64,000 nt of DNA from Pseudomonas sp. KNUC1026 (GTDB lineage: Bacteria; Pseudomonadota; Gammaproteobacteria; Pseudomonadales; Pseudomonadaceae). The DNA lies in the NCBI RefSeq assembly GCF_021650705.1, contig NZ_CP087138.1:2604001-2668000 (forward strand), read 5' to 3'. Positions 20,121-31,092 of this stretch are shown piece by piece; position 1 is the first letter of the stretch; every line of letters begins with the position of its first letter. The position numbers and the translations under genes were made by a program. The notes under the pieces were generated by a model. The model was not told the origin of the DNA. It did no database searches and was given only the letters and a program-made list of their open reading frames with translations.

Positions 20121-21921
20121 AGCCTGGCGCCCGCTGCCCATCGCCGACCACGGCATCATCGGCAACATGCGCAGTGCCGCATTGGTTGCCTGCGACGGCA
20201 GCATCGACTTCTGCTGCTGGCCTGACTTCGACAGCCCGACGCTGTTCTGCGCTTTGCTCGACACGCCCAAGGCAGGCCTGTTCAGCCTTGCCCCGTTGAT
20301 GCCCGATGCGCGCCGCATGCAGATCTACCTGCCGGGCAGTAACGTACTGCGCACCCGCTGGATCAGCGGCGAGACCATGGTCGAAGTCACCGACCTGATG
20401 CCCATCACCACAGCCGCCGATGCGCCGCCGCGGATCGTACGGCGCGTTCAGGTTGCCCACGGGCAGGCGCGCATCGAGCTGCACTGCCGCGTAGCCCATG
20501 ACTACGCGCGCGCCGAGACGCAGGCGAAGGCTGAGGGCGACGCCGTGCACTTCAGCGCGCCCGGCCAGCCGAGCCTGCGGCTGGTCGGCAGCCAACCGCT
20601 TGAGGTGCATGAGCACACGGCGCGGGCGCAATTCGACCTCAAGCAAGGCGAGTGCGCCGAATTCATCCTCGGCGCGGTGGACGACCCCCTGGTCGCCGCC
20701 GGGCATGCCGAGCGCTGCCTGAACGACACGCTGGCCTTCTGGCGCGGCTGGCTCGCCAAGTCGCGTTACCGCGGCCGTTGGCGCGAGGCGGTCGAACGCT
20801 CCGCGCTGGCGCTCAAGCTGCTGACTTCACGCCAGCACGGCGCAATCCTCGCCGCGCCTACATTCGGCCTGCCGGAAACGCCAGGTGGCGAGCGCAACTG
20901 GGACTATCGCTACACCTGGATCCGTGACGCCTCATTCACCGTGTATGCGTTCATGCGGCTGGGCTTCAGCGAGGAGGCCAATGCCTACGTGCACTGGGTG
21001 CGCGAACGGGTCAGCGATTGCTGCGGCGAGCAACGGCCGCTGCGCCTGATGTACGGCCAGGACGGCCGCGAAGAGCTGCCCGAAAGCACCCTCGACCACC
21101 TGCGCGGCCACGGTGGCGCCCGGCCGGTACGCATCGGCAACCAGGCCTATGAACAGAAGCAGCTGGATATCTATGGCGAGCTGATGGACGCGGTGTACCT
21201 GGCCAACAAATACGGCGAGGCGATGACGCATCAGGGCTGGCGCAATTGCCAGGCGCTGGTTGATCACGTCTGCGCGCACTGGCAGGAAGAGGACGTCGGG
21301 ATCTGGGAAAAACGTGATGCGCCGCAGCACTTTCTGCATTCCCGGCTGATGTGCTGGGTGGCGGTGGACCGTGCTATTCGCCTGGCTCAGAAGCGCTCGC
21401 TGCCCGCCCCGTTCGCCGAGTGGGAACAGGCGCGCCAAGCCATCCACAACGACATCTGGGACAACTTCTGGAACGCGGAGCTGGGGCATTTCGTGCAGGC
21501 TCTCGGCAGCACCCGCCTGGACGGCGCGATGCTGCTGATGCCGTTGGTGCGATTCGTCGGGGCGACAGATCCGCAGTGGATCGCTACCCTGCGCGCCATT
21601 GAGCGCGAGCTGGTGCGTGACGGGATGGTCTATCGCTATCGCCAGGATGACGGCTTACCTAGCCAGGAAGGCGCCTTCACGGCGTGCTCGTTCTGGTATG
21701 TCGAGTGCCTGGCACGCGCTGGCGAGGTAGACCGGGCACATCTTGAATTCGAACAGTTGCTGCGGTATGCCGGCCCCACCGGGCTGTATGCCGAAGAGTT
21801 CGATGAGCGCGCCCATCCACTGGGCAACGCGCCACAAGCCCTCAGCCACCTGGCTCTGATCAGCGCCGCGACTTATCTGAATCGACTGCTCGACGGTGAA
21901 GCAATCCAATGGCAACCCTGA
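20113..21921 (+). CDS. Glycoside hydrolase family 15 protein (glucoamylase/trehalase-like)
   Basis: A 602-residue cytoplasmic GH15 enzyme that would release glucose from alpha-glucosides. The N-terminal beta-sandwich begins IADHGIIGNMRSAALVACDG. The (alpha/alpha)6 catalytic barrel has NWDYRYTWIRDASFTVYAF, the probable catalytic acid Glu in GIWEKRDAPQHF, and the probable base Glu in LPSQEGAFTACSFWYVE. No signal peptide is present. Bacterial members of this subgroup include glucoamylases and trehalases, and the sequence alone does not settle the substrate. The gene overlaps the SDR gene upstream by 8 nt. Confidence 0.92.
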   Translation: MDEAWRPLPIADHGIIGNMRSAALVACDGSIDFCCWPDFDSPTLFCALLDTPKAGLFSLAPLMPDARRMQIYLPGSNVLRTRWISGETMVEVTDLMPITTAADAPPRIVRRVQVAHGQARIELHCRVAHDYARAETQAKAEGDAVHFSAPGQPSLRLVGSQPLEVHEHTARAQFDLKQGECAEFILGAVDDPLVAAGHAERCLNDTLAFWRGWLAKSRYRGRWREAVERSALALKLLTSRQHGAILAAPTFGLPETPGGERNWDYRYTWIRDASFTVYAFMRLGFSEEANAYVHWVRERVSDCCGEQRPLRLMYGQDGREELPESTLDHLRGHGGARPVRIGNQAYEQKQLDIYGELMDAVYLANKYGEAMTHQGWRNCQALVDHVCAHWQEEDVGIWEKRDAPQHFLHSRLMCWVAVDRAIRLAQKRSLPAPFAEWEQARQAIHNDIWDNFWNAELGHFVQALGSTRLDGAMLLMPLVRFVGATDPQWIATLRAIERELVRDGMVYRYRQDDGLPSQEGAFTACSFWYVECLARAGEVDRAHLEFEQLLRYAGPTGLYAEEFDERAHPLGNAPQALSHLALISAATYLNRLLDGEAIQWQP

Positions 21922-22136
21922 GGCAGGCAATGGTGGCAATTGAAACAATTCATCCACCCGTGCTAGGCGGCGGTGCGTGTTCAAGCGATACTTGTGTACG
22001 CCATCGCGGTTTATTCCGTAAGCATTTTCTTATGTGACTACACTGTTTTGGAATTAATCGTTCATCCCAGCGTCTCTTGGTCAACGACATTACGTCACCC
22101 AGAGCGGTACCCCCAGCAAGGATCAAGGAGCCTTAC

Positions 22137-22325
22137 ATGCTGATTCTCACGCGCAAAGTCGGCGAAAGCATTGTTGTCAACGACGATATCAAGATCACTA
22201 TTCTCGGCGTGAAGGGCATGCAGGTGCGCATCGGCATCGACGCACCCAAAGATGTTCAGGTTCACCGTGAAGAAATCTACAAACGCATCCAGGCCGGCAC
22301 ACCTGCCCCTGAAAAAGCCGAATAA
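22137..22325 (+). CDS. csrA: CsrA/Rsm-family carbon storage regulator
   Basis: A 62-residue RNA-binding translational regulator of the CsrA/RsmA family. ATG 22137 follows AAGGAGCCTTAC and encodes [20 protein letters not shown]. The RNA-contact residues Leu4 and Arg44 (VHREEIY) are conserved. Pseudomonas usually carries several paralogues (RsmA, RsmE, RsmI), and I cannot say which this is. Family members bind GGA motifs in leaders and are titrated by Gac-controlled small RNAs. The upstream 215 nt hold its promoter but no obvious GGA-rich leader. Confidence 0.95.
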   Translation: MLILTRKVGESIVVNDDIKITILGVKGMQVRIGIDAPKDVQVHREEIYKRIQAGTPAPEKAE

Positions 22326-22415
22326 CCCTTTTTCCTTTCCTCGGCCTGCCGGCCTCCCAAGCCTTCATCGATTGCCGGGCGCTCTGCCCGGCAGGCCCCT
22401 GCGAGACCTTCCCCA

Positions 22416-22895
22416 ATGACGCTTCGACACGCGCTTGCCGCCTGCCTGTTGTGTTTGCCGCTGCTTGCCCAGGCCGCCGAGCCGGGCGACCCGGTACCTG
22501 CCTTTACCCTGCTCGACCAGTTCGACGCGCCCTTTACATTGGGCCCGGACACCCAGCTGATTCTGGTTGCCCGCAGCATGGGCGCGGCCAAGCTGATGGA
22601 CGCAGCACTCAAGGACCAGCCCAGCGGCTACCTGGAGGCACGCCATGCGGTTTACGTGGCCGATATCGAGCGCATGCCGGCGGTGGCCAAACTGTTCGCC
22701 ATCCCATCGATGCGCTCGGCCAAATACCGCATCCTGCTCGACCAGGAAGCGCGGGTTGCCGCCCCACTGGACGGCGACCGCGACACCGTACAATGGCTGG
22801 CGGTAAAGAGCGGCAAAGTGGCTGAAGTGAAGAAGTTCGCTGACGCCCAGCAGCTTCGCGCAGCGCTGGAAAGCGCGGCCAAAACGGCAGGCTGA
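22416..22895 (+). CDS. Periplasmic protein of unknown function with thioredoxin-like fold
   Basis: A 159-residue protein with a signal peptide (MTLRHALAACLLCLPLLAQA, cleaved before AEPGD). The mature part begins PGDPVPAFTLLDQFDAPFTL, which resembles the opening of AhpC/TSA and TlpA-like proteins. No CxxC active site is present, so redox activity is doubtful. It follows csrA by 90 nt on the same strand and ends at a strong hairpin. Function unknown. Confidence 0.75.
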   Translation: MTLRHALAACLLCLPLLAQAAEPGDPVPAFTLLDQFDAPFTLGPDTQLILVARSMGAAKLMDAALKDQPSGYLEARHAVYVADIERMPAVAKLFAIPSMRSAKYRILLDQEARVAAPLDGDRDTVQWLAVKSGKVAEVKKFADAQQLRAALESAAKTAG

Positions 22896-22897
22896 AA

Positions 22898-22925
22898 GAC
22901 ACCGGCGGCCACCGCCGCCGGTGTC
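22898..22925. terminator. Bidirectional terminator between convergent genes
   Basis: A perfect 12-bp stem (GACACCGGCGGC / GCCGCCGGTGTC) encloses a CACC loop and is followed by TTCT. It lies exactly between the convergent periplasmic-protein and UvrA-like genes, so it can serve both. Confidence 0.85.
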
Positions 22926-22927
22926 TT

Positions 22928-25405
22928 CTACAGATAGGCAGCGGTTCGGCTCAGCTCACACTGTCCGATATCCGCCGGCACTCCGGCAAACACGATCTGC
23001 CCACCCTCCTCGCCCGCGCCCGGGCCGATGTCGAGCAACCAGTCCGCCTGGGCGACCACGCGCATGTTGTGCTCCACCAGCACCACCGTGCTGCCATCGT
23101 CTACCAGCCTGTGCAGCTGCGCCATCAAACGGTCGACGTCACTGGCATGCAGGCCGGTGGTGGGTTCGTCGAGCACGTACAGCGTGCCGCCGCGTTGCGC
23201 GCGCTGCAGCTCGGTGGCGAGCTTTATGCGCTGCGCCTCGCCGCCGGAGAGCTCGGTGGCCGGCTGGCCGAGGCGCAGGTAACCCAGGCCGATATCGCGC
23301 AGCACCGCCAGCGGGCGCGCCACTGCCGGCTGCTCGGCGAACACCTCGCACGCATCGTCGACGGTGAGATCCAGCACCTGGGCGATGGTGAGCCCTTCCC
23401 AGGTCACTTCAAGCGTCGGCGGCGCATAGCGCGCACCCTCGCACACCGGGCACGGCGCATACACCGATGGCATGAACAGCAGCTCGACGCTGACGAAGCC
23501 CTCACCCTCGCAGCGTGAGCAGCGGCCCTTGGCAACGTTGAAAGAAAACTGCCCGGCATCGAAGCCACGCGCCTTGGCCGCAGGCGTTGCAGCAAACAGC
23601 TTGCGCACCGCATCGAACAAGCCGGTGTAGGTGGCCAGGTTCGAACGCGGCGTGCGGCCGATCGGCTTCTGGTCGACCCACACCAGCCGGCGCAGGCGAT
23701 CCAGCCCTTCCACCACCGCGCCCTGGGTGCGCTCCAGCGACAGGTCTTCAAGTTCCGCATCGGCTTCTGGCGCCGGCGGCACCTTGCCCAGGCCTTGCTC
23801 GACCAGCTCCAGCAGTGCCTGGCTGATCAGGCTGGACTTGCCCGAACCTGACACCCCGGTCACCGCCGTCAGGCAGCCCAATGGAAAGGCGGCGTCCAGT
23901 TCACGCAAGTTGTTGCGCGTCACCCCGGCCAGGCGCAGCCAGCCTTGCGCCCCGCGTACCGCTCGCTCGACCGCGGGCACCTGGCCGAACAGATAGCGCG
24001 CGGTGTGGGAGGCCGACACCTCGGCAAGCCCTGCCAACGGCCCGCTGTAGAGCACCTGGCCACCCTGCTCTCCTGCGGCCGGGCCCACGTCGACGATCCA
24101 GTCGGCGCGGCGCAAGGTGCGCAAATCATGCTCGACCACGAACAGCGAGTTGCCGGCGCGCTTGAGCCCTTCCAACGCCTCCAGCAGGGCATCGCCATCG
24201 GCCGGGTGCAGGCCTGCAGAAGGCTCGTCGAGCACATAGACCACACCGAACAGCTGCGAGGTGAGTTGCGTGGCCAGGCGCAGGCGCTGCAGCTCGCCGG
24301 ACGACAACGTCGTGGTGCCGCGTTCGAGGGTCAGATAACCCAGGCCCAGCTCGGTGAGCGTGGCGATGCGCGTCAGCAACCCTGCCGCCATGTGCCGCGC
24401 GGCCAAGGCCTTCTCGGCACTCGAACCCTCGGCCGAATCCCCCTGTGCAACCTGCTCCAGCAAGGCTGCCAGCCGTGTGAGCGGCAAGCGCTGCAGCTCG
24501 CCGATGTCGAGCCCGGCAAAGCGCACCGCCAGCGCCTCGGCCTTCAGCCGTTTGCCGTGGCAGGCCGGGCACAGGCTGCCGACCATGAACTGGCTCACGC
24601 GTTTTTTCATCTGCGCGCTTTGGGAATGGCTGAAAGTGTGCAGCACGTAACGGCGTGCGCCGCTGAACGTGCCCATGTAGCTGGGCTCAAGCTTCTGCTT
24701 GAGCGCACGTTGGGTTTGCTCGGGGCTCAGGCCGGCATGCACCGGCACGGTGGGCGTTTCATCGGTGAACAGAATCCAGTCGCGCTGCGCCTGGGGCAGC
24801 TCGCGCCAGGGGCGGTCGACGTCGTAGCCCAGCGTGACAAGAATGTCGCGGTAGTTCTGGCCCTGCCAGGCCGTAGGCCAGGCCGCCACGGCGCGCTCGC
24901 GGATCGTCAGTGAGTCGTCCGGCACCATCGAGCGCTCGGTGACCTCATACACACGGCCCAGGCCATGGCAGGTGGGGCAAGCGCCCTGCGGCGTGTTGGC
25001 GGAGAAATCCTCGGCATACAGCATCGCCGCGCCCTCGGGAAAGTGGCCCGCCCGCGAATAGAGCATGCGCACCAGGCTGCCCAGCCCGGTGACGCTGGCA
25101 AGGCTTGAGCGTGTGCTGGGCGTGCCGCGCTGTTGCTGAAGCGCTACCGCCGGTGGCAGGCCGTCGATGCTGTCGACGTCCGGCACACCGACCTGATCGA
25201 TCAGCCGCCGCGCATACGGCGCAACAGATTCGAAATAACGCCGCTGGGCCTCGGCGTACAGCGTCCCGAAGGCCAAAGAGGATTTGCCGGAACCCGACAC
25301 GCCACTGAACACCACCAGCGCATCGCGGGGGATGTCGACGTCGACGTTCTTGAGGTTGTGCTCGCGGGCACCACGGACGCGGACGAAACCGTTTGAAGCG
25401 GGCAT
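22928..25405 (-). CDS. UvrA-like ABC ATPase (excinuclease subunit A paralogue)
   Basis: An 825-residue UvrA-family protein with two ABC ATPase units. Each has a Walker A ([13 protein letters not shown] near residue 39, and [13 protein letters not shown] further on) and a signature (LSSGELQRL and LSGGEAQRI). CxxC zinc motifs include CPTCHGLG and CSRCEGEG. It is shorter than the roughly 940-residue repair UvrA, as in class II/III paralogues linked to tolerance of DNA-binding drugs. Canonical uvrA should exist elsewhere. ATG 25405 (MPASNGF) is preferred because AAAGGATG lies 8 nt upstream. An in-frame ATG at 25417 is the alternative. Confidence 0.9.
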   Translation of the reverse strand: MPASNGFVRVRGAREHNLKNVDVDIPRDALVVFSGVSGSGKSSLAFGTLYAEAQRRYFESVAPYARRLIDQVGVPDVDSIDGLPPAVALQQQRGTPSTRSSLASVTGLGSLVRMLYSRAGHFPEGAAMLYAEDFSANTPQGACPTCHGLGRVYEVTERSMVPDDSLTIRERAVAAWPTAWQGQNYRDILVTLGYDVDRPWRELPQAQRDWILFTDETPTVPVHAGLSPEQTQRALKQKLEPSYMGTFSGARRYVLHTFSHSQSAQMKKRVSQFMVGSLCPACHGKRLKAEALAVRFAGLDIGELQRLPLTRLAALLEQVAQGDSAEGSSAEKALAARHMAAGLLTRIATLTELGLGYLTLERGTTTLSSGELQRLRLATQLTSQLFGVVYVLDEPSAGLHPADGDALLEALEGLKRAGNSLFVVEHDLRTLRRADWIVDVGPAAGEQGGQVLYSGPLAGLAEVSASHTARYLFGQVPAVERAVRGAQGWLRLAGVTRNNLRELDAAFPLGCLTAVTGVSGSGKSSLISQALLELVEQGLGKVPPAPEADAELEDLSLERTQGAVVEGLDRLRRLVWVDQKPIGRTPRSNLATYTGLFDAVRKLFAATPAAKARGFDAGQFSFNVAKGRCSRCEGEGFVSVELLFMPSVYAPCPVCEGARYAPPTLEVTWEGLTIAQVLDLTVDDACEVFAEQPAVARPLAVLRDIGLGYLRLGQPATELSGGEAQRIKLATELQRAQRGGTLYVLDEPTTGLHASDVDRLMAQLHRLVDDGSTVVLVEHNMRVVAQADWLLDIGPGAGEEGGQIVFAGVPADIGQCELSRTAAYL

Positions 25406-25619
25406 AGGCAGATGCATCCTTTGAAGTACAAGGTTGCCTGTGCGCTATCGATACACGGCCTGCTGTTCGAACGGTTCGCGGTGTGCAAGCGCCTCAGGCC
25501 GGGCGTTTGATAAAGATTTTGCAAAGCAAGTTCAGACCCGTAGAGCTACCGGAAGAATGCTTTGCATTGGGGAGGCATGATGCTGTTGGCCGCTGCTTCA
25601 ACGTATGGCTGCAAATCTG

Positions 25620-28008
25620 TCAGTTCTGCGCCTCGACCCGGTTACGCCCCTTCTGCTTGGCCGCATAGACACCGGCATCGGCGCGTAACAACAGTGCATC
25701 GGCGCCCTCACCGGCTTGCCAACCGGCTACGCCGAAGCTGCCGGTGACGATGCCCACACCGTCGACTGGCGCCTGTTCCAGCGACTGGCGAAGGTTCTCA
25801 GCAAGGGCCTGCGCCTGAGCCTGGTCGGTGGCCGGGCAAAGAATCATGAATTCCTCCCCGCCCAGACGGCAGAACACATCGCTGCGCCGCAAACGTGCGC
25901 CGATCCGACGGCACAGGGCCTGCAATACGCTGTCGCCCAAGGCATGGCCGAAGCGGTCGTTGACCGATTTGAAGTGGTCGACATCGAGCATGATCAGTGC
26001 GAGCGGCGCGCCATCACGGCGAGCACGCTCAAGCTCGGCCTGCAAGCGTTCCTGGAAGTAGCGGCGGTTGTAGATGCCGGTGAGCGCGTCGGTGACCGAC
26101 AGCGCGCGCAACTCTTCCTCGACGCGCTTGAGGTCAGTGATATCGAACAGCGACCCGTGCCAGATCACTGCGCCGTCGGCCATCGCTTCAGGCGTTGCCT
26201 CGCCGCGCACCCAGCGCAACCCCTGGCGCGGCAGACACACGCGGTACTCCTGGCGCCAGCGGGTGAGGTTCCTGGCCGAGACCCGGATCGACTCACGCAC
26301 GGCCTCGACGTCAGCCGGGTGCATGCGCTCGAAACCGGCGCGCCGTCCGCATAAAGCAGCTCCGGCGCCACCTCGTAAATGTCCTGCATGCCTCGGCTCA
26401 GGTAGGTGAAGCAGTTGCTGCCATCGGCGCTCAGGCGGAACTGGAAGATCCCACCGGGCACCTCGGCACTGAGTTTTTCCAGCAGGCGGTCACGCGCGGC
26501 AAGGGCTTGCAGGCTGCGCTGGCTGTCGGTGACGTCCTGGCACACCGCCAGATGGCCGACGGCCTGCTGATGTTCGTCGCGCACGGCCGTGACCTGCATG
26601 CTCACGGTGACCTGGGCGCCGTTGCGCCGCACCAGCCGCCAGTGCTGCGCCGCGGGCGCCTGATCGTGCAGGCTGGCTTCAAGCATCGCACGCGCCGGCG
26701 AACAGGGCTGGCCGCCGGCGTCGAAGCAGCCACGCACTCGCTCGCGCAGCTCCTGATGAACGTGCAGGTCGGCCAGTGACAGCTTGCCCACCGCCTGGTC
26801 GACGCGATAGCCGAGCATGCGTTCGGCGCCTGCGTTGAAGGTGGTGATGCGCCCGTTCAGATCGGTGGCGATGATCGCGACCTCGGTGGCAGCGTCCAGC
26901 ACGTTCTGCAACTGCCGGTGGGTGCGGCGCAGGCGCGTTTCGCTCTCGGACAACTGCGCGGTACGCCGGGCCACCAGCGTCAATGCACGCTGGCGCTGGC
27001 TGACCAGGCTGAACAACAGGCCTGCCACCAGCACACTCAACAGGCCGCCGAACAGCAGCGCGACCTGAGCCGTGGAGGTGCGATTGGCGTTGGCGAACAC
27101 CTCGCTGGGCACCGCTTGCAATTCGAAAACCCGACCGCCCATCTGCAACGTGCGTGTCTGCTGCAACGGGATGCTGGCAGCTCCTGCGCCGGCATCGTAG
27201 AGCGGCAGTGGCGTGGCCGGGTAAGTGGTGTCACGCACAGTCACGCGCAGGTTGTCCTCTGCAGGCTTGGGCAGGCCTTCGGTCATCAGTTGGCGAATGC
27301 TCACCGCTGCCGTCACGAAGCCCATCGGTGGGCCGGCCCCGGCGGGCGTGCCGGCCTGGTAGACCGGAGCGACCAGCAGCAACCCCCGCGCCTGCGCAGG
27401 ATCAGTACCCAAAAGGTCCAGCGGCTCACCGGCGGCCGGTGCCGTGGTGGCGATGGCCTGGCTGAAAGCTTGCGCGCGCGCCGGCTCACTGCGCGGGTCC
27501 AGGCCCACGGGCAGTTGCAGGCGGTTGACGCTGCGGATGTAGAACACCGGATAGTAATCGGCGCGGCGTGCCGCCGGGCTGGGGCGCCCGTCGGCCCAGT
27601 CGAGGATGGCGAACCCGGGCACCCCTTCGGCCCTGGCGCGGCGCTCGAAGGCGTCGCGCTGGGCGTCGGTGATTCGCGGCAGCCAGGCGTAGGTCTGGGT
27701 CAGTTGCAGCAGCGGCCCGGCGTAGCCGTTGAATTCGCTGCGGCTTACTTCTTCGGAGAAGGTGAAAAACCGCTGCAGGCTGGCAAGGCGCTGCTGTTGA
27801 TCGATGAAGCGCTCCTGCAGCCGGCTGAAACGCTCCTCGGCCAGCAGTTCGAACCGTTGCTGCAGTTGCTCGCGCGCCAGGTGATCGAGCCCTGAGGCAA
27901 TCATCGCGCTGACCAGCCCACCCCCAGCAGCCCTGCGCACGCTACCAACCACGCAGAAGCACCTTCGCTGATGAAACCGAGAATTCTGGGGCGAGCGGTC
28001 AGCGACAT
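25620..28008 (-). pseudogene. Membrane CHASE-PAS-GGDEF protein (putative diguanylate cyclase), two frameshifts
   Basis: A sensor that would make cyclic di-GMP. ATG 28008 (MSLTARPRILGFISEGASAW) leads into a membrane helix. One G is missing in the run at about 27922-27926 before GGGLVSAMIAS. A periplasmic CHASE-like domain follows (RAEGVPGFAILDW region), then a second helix near VALLFGGLLSVLVAGLLFSL and PAS domains (FNAGAERMLGYRVDQ). A missing base near 26333 precedes HPADVEAVRES. The GGDEF domain has RLGGEEF, with an RxxD inhibitory site five residues before it (RRSD). Active-site conservation suggests the breaks are sequence errors. Confidence 0.85.
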
Positions 28009-28064
28009 CGGCTTTACTCACAAACGCTTGAGACGGTTATAGCGATTCGCCATCCAAATGGGTA

Positions 28065-28084
28065 GCCCCGGCGACAACCGGGGC
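28065..28084 (-). terminator. Probable terminator after rlmKL
   Basis: A 7-bp GC stem (GCCCCGG / CCGGGGC) with a 6-nt loop lies just beyond the rlmKL stop. No strong T-run follows on the minus strand, so this is a moderate candidate. Confidence 0.5.
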
Positions 28085-28090
28085 CTTTGC

Positions 28091-30273
28091 TCAGGCGGTA
28101 GTGATGCGCCACGCCCTGTGGATCTTGTCGTTGCGGGCAAAGTCCGGTGCGCGGGTGCTGGCACTGATTTCCTCGACGCGATAACGCTGTTGCACCCCTT
28201 CATCGAGCACGAACTTGCGGAAGTTGTTGGAGAAGTACAGCACCCCGCCCGGCGCCAGGCGCGCCACGGCCAGGTCGATCAGGCGCACATGATCGCGCTG
28301 CACGTCGAACACCCCTTCCATGCGCTTGGAGTTGGAGAAGGTCGGTGGGTCGATGAAGATCAGCTCGTATGCCTCGCGGTGGGCCTCCAGCCAATCCATC
28401 ACATCGGCCTGCTCCAGGCGGTGCTTGTCGGAGAAACCGTTGAGCGACAGGTTGCGCCGCGCCCAATCCAGATAAGTGCGCGACAGGTCGACGCTGATGC
28501 TGCTGCGCGCGCCACCCTTGGCGGCATGCACGGTGGCGGTGCCGGTGTAGCAGAACAGGTTGAGGAAACGCTTGCCTGCGGCTTCCTGCTGGATACGCAG
28601 GCGCATCGGCCGATGGTCGAGGAACAGCCCGGTGTCCAGGTAGTCGGTGAGGTTCACCAGCAGGCGCGCGCCGCCTTCGTTCACTTCCATGAAGCGGCCT
28701 TCAGTGCCCTGGCGCTCGTACTGGCGGCTGCCTGCCTGGCGCTCGCGGCGCTTGACCACCACCTGGCGCGGATCCACGCCCAGTGCGGGCGGGATCGCGG
28801 CCAGTGCATCGAGCAGGCGTGCCTGCGCCTTTTCAGGCGCAATGGTTTTGGGCGCCGCGTATTCCTGCACATGCACCCAGTCGCGGTAGAGGTCGACCGC
28901 CACGGCATACTCAGGCATATCGGCGTCATACACCCGGTAGCACTCGACCTGTTCGCGGCGCGCCCACTTGCCAAGCTGGCGCAGGTTTTTCTGAAGGCGG
29001 TTGGCGAACATCTGCCCGCCCTCGGACAACCGCGCCGGCGCATTGGCCGGGGACGGCGCGGGGCGTCTTCGCACTGGGGCCGCTCGCCCCGCTCGGTCAC
29101 GAATTGCGCAGGCACCACGTCGATCAGCAGCAGCTTGCACGGCAAGGCGCCGTTCCAGAAGGCGTACTGCTTGTGGCTGCGCAGGCCCATGCGCTTGCCC
29201 AGGTCAGGGGCGGCAGTGAACACCGCTGCCTGCCAGTTCAGGCACGCCTGGCGCAGGCGCTCGCCCAGGTTCTGGTAGAGGTAGAGCAGGCTCGCCTCGT
29301 CGCCCAGGCGCTCACCGTAGGGCGGGTTGCACACCACCAGGCCTTTTTGATGCTGATCGGGGCGCGGCTCGAAGGTGGCCACTTCGCCCTGGTAGATTTT
29401 GATCCAGTCGCTCAGCCCGGCGCGCTCGACGTTGTTGCGCCCCGGCTGGATCAGCCGTGGGTCGGCCTCATAGCCACGAATCCACAGCGGCGGCTTTGCA
29501 AGGCCGGCCTCGGCACGCGCCTGCGCCTCGTCGTGCAGCTTGCGCCACAACGCCGGCACGTGGCTTTGCCAGGCAGTGAAGCCCCAGCGTTCGCGCTTGA
29601 GGTTCGGTGCGATGTCCGCGGCCATCATTGCGGCCTCGACCAGGAAGGTGCCGACGCCGCACATCGGGTCGGCCAGGGCGCCCCCTTCGGCGGCGATGCG
29701 CGGCCAGCCGGCGCGAACCAGGATCGCGGCGGCGAGGTTTTCCTTCAGCGGCGCGGCGCCTTGCTGCAGGCGGTAACCGCGCTGGTGCAGGCTGTGACCG
29801 GAGAGGTCCAGCGAGAGGATTGCCTGGCCCTTGTCCAGGCGCAGGTGAATGCGCACGTCCGGGTTGAGCTTGTCGACCGAAGGGCGCTCACCTGCGGCGT
29901 TGCGCAGGCGGTCGACGATGGCGTCCTTGACCTTCAAGGCGCCGAAGTGGGTGTTGTCGATGCCCGAACCGTGGCCGCTGAATTCCACCGCCAGGCTGCC
30001 ATCGGCGGCCAGGTGCTCGTGCCAGTCGAGATCGTGGACGCCGTGGTAGAGATCTTCGGCGTTGGCCATCTGAAAGCGCGACAGCACCAGCAGCACGCGG
30101 TTGGCCAGCCGTGACCACAGGCACAGGCGGTAGGCGGTTTCCAGAGTGCCCTGGCCGCGAATGGCGGAGGTCGCCTGGCGTACCTCCTCAAGGCCGAGCG
30201 TGGCGGCTTCGTCAGCCAGCAGGCCTTCAAGCCCCTTGGGGCAGGTCAGGAACAACTCATGCATTTCAGACAT
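28091..30273 (-). pseudogene. rlmKL: Bifunctional 23S rRNA methyltransferase RlmKL, one frameshift
   Basis: The fused enzyme methylates G2445 (RlmL part) and G2069 (RlmK part) of 23S rRNA. ATG 30273 (MSEMHELFLTCPKGLEG) opens a THUMP domain, followed by the N6-type methyltransferase with VCNPPYGER. The C-terminal RlmK half has NLFCYTGTATVHAAKGGA and IFIDPPTFSNSKRMEG. In the linker near 29060 a base is missing from a run of C on the coding strand. After ERPQCEDAP the reading must move to the frame of NAPARLSEGGQMFANRLQ. The restored length, about 727 residues, is normal. The gene is divergent from rmf, as in P. aeruginosa. Confidence 0.9.
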
Positions 30274-30750
30274 CGATCTTCTACCTCGGCAAGGTTCGCC
30301 GCGCACGGCGAACCGGGTTACTGGCGCTGTTCCCGCAGCGCCACGGCAATGCCACATGGCATCAGGCCACCTGCTATTGGCAGGCAGTTTGAGTGGCCAG
30401 AGCAAAAAAAGCCCTGACCCTTCGTCCAAATTCTATCGAGTTCTCTCCACCGCCGCCCGTAATAGCCAACTGATTGCAACTGCCACAGGGCGCCCGTGTT
30501 GAGAGCCTTTCACAAATAGCAACCGCGAAATTATCCGGTTACTTATGGTCCTTAATGCTAAACATGACGTGGTTATGACAAAACGATCATTCACATGCCC
30601 GCCTTATTTGAATTAGAAATCACCTCAGGCGGTTTACATGCACCGCCTTAGACGCCCGCGACGCCGGCAGCGGGCACAACATCACCGGCAGAACGATTCT
30701 GCCCGGCCTCCCGGAGGCCGATGCGACGTCAACAACGAGGGCCTAACCCT
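30274..30750. promoter_or_regulatory. Divergent leader region between rlmKL and rmf
   Basis: This 477-nt gap has no convincing gene. It holds an inverted repeat at 30293-30314 (GGTTCGCCG / CGGCGAACC, loop CGCA) in the rlmKL leader. Nearer rmf are an AT-rich segment (30500-30600) suited to the rmf promoter and several GC hairpins (GGCGG to CCGCC at 30629-30647). These suggest a structured 5' leader for rmf. No operator is recognised. Confidence 0.45.
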
Positions 30751-30966
30751 ATGAGAAGACTCAAGCGTGATCCGTTGGAACGAGCATTCAGCAAAGGCTA
30801 CCAATATGGTGTGAGCGGCAAGTCCCGCGAGCTTTGCCCTTTTACTCTACCTACCGTTCGCCAAGCCTGGATCAACGGCTGGCGCGAGGGCCGCAGCGAT
30901 CAATGGGACGGCATGACCGGCACCGCAGGCATTCATCGCCTCAACCAACTTCACGCGGTCGGCTGA
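30751..30966 (+). CDS. rmf: Ribosome modulation factor
   Basis: A 71-residue protein that drives formation of inactive 100S ribosome dimers in stationary phase. MRRLKRDPLERAFSKGYQYG and the later GWREGRSDQWDGMTG are characteristic of RMF. ATG 30751 was chosen by homology over the in-frame ATG at 30721. The position between rlmKL and pyrD matches the conserved Pseudomonas order. Confidence 0.95.
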   Translation: MRRLKRDPLERAFSKGYQYGVSGKSRELCPFTLPTVRQAWINGWREGRSDQWDGMTGTAGIHRLNQLHAVG

Positions 30967-31063
30967 GCCGCCGACACCTCTCTGACGCAATACCTTGATC
31001 GACAGCCCGCCTGAACCGGGCGGCGGGTGAGTGGTTCGGCTGGAATGCCTGCCACGCGACCCT

Positions 31064-31083
31064 GGGGCCTCCTTCGAGGCCCC
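31064..31083. terminator. Bidirectional terminator between rmf and pyrD
   Basis: A perfect 8-bp stem (GGGGCCTC / GAGGCCCC) with the stable tetraloop CTTC is followed by TTTCGCTTTT on the plus strand. It sits between the convergent rmf and pyrD genes. Confidence 0.85.
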
Positions 31084-31092
31084 TTTCGCTTT

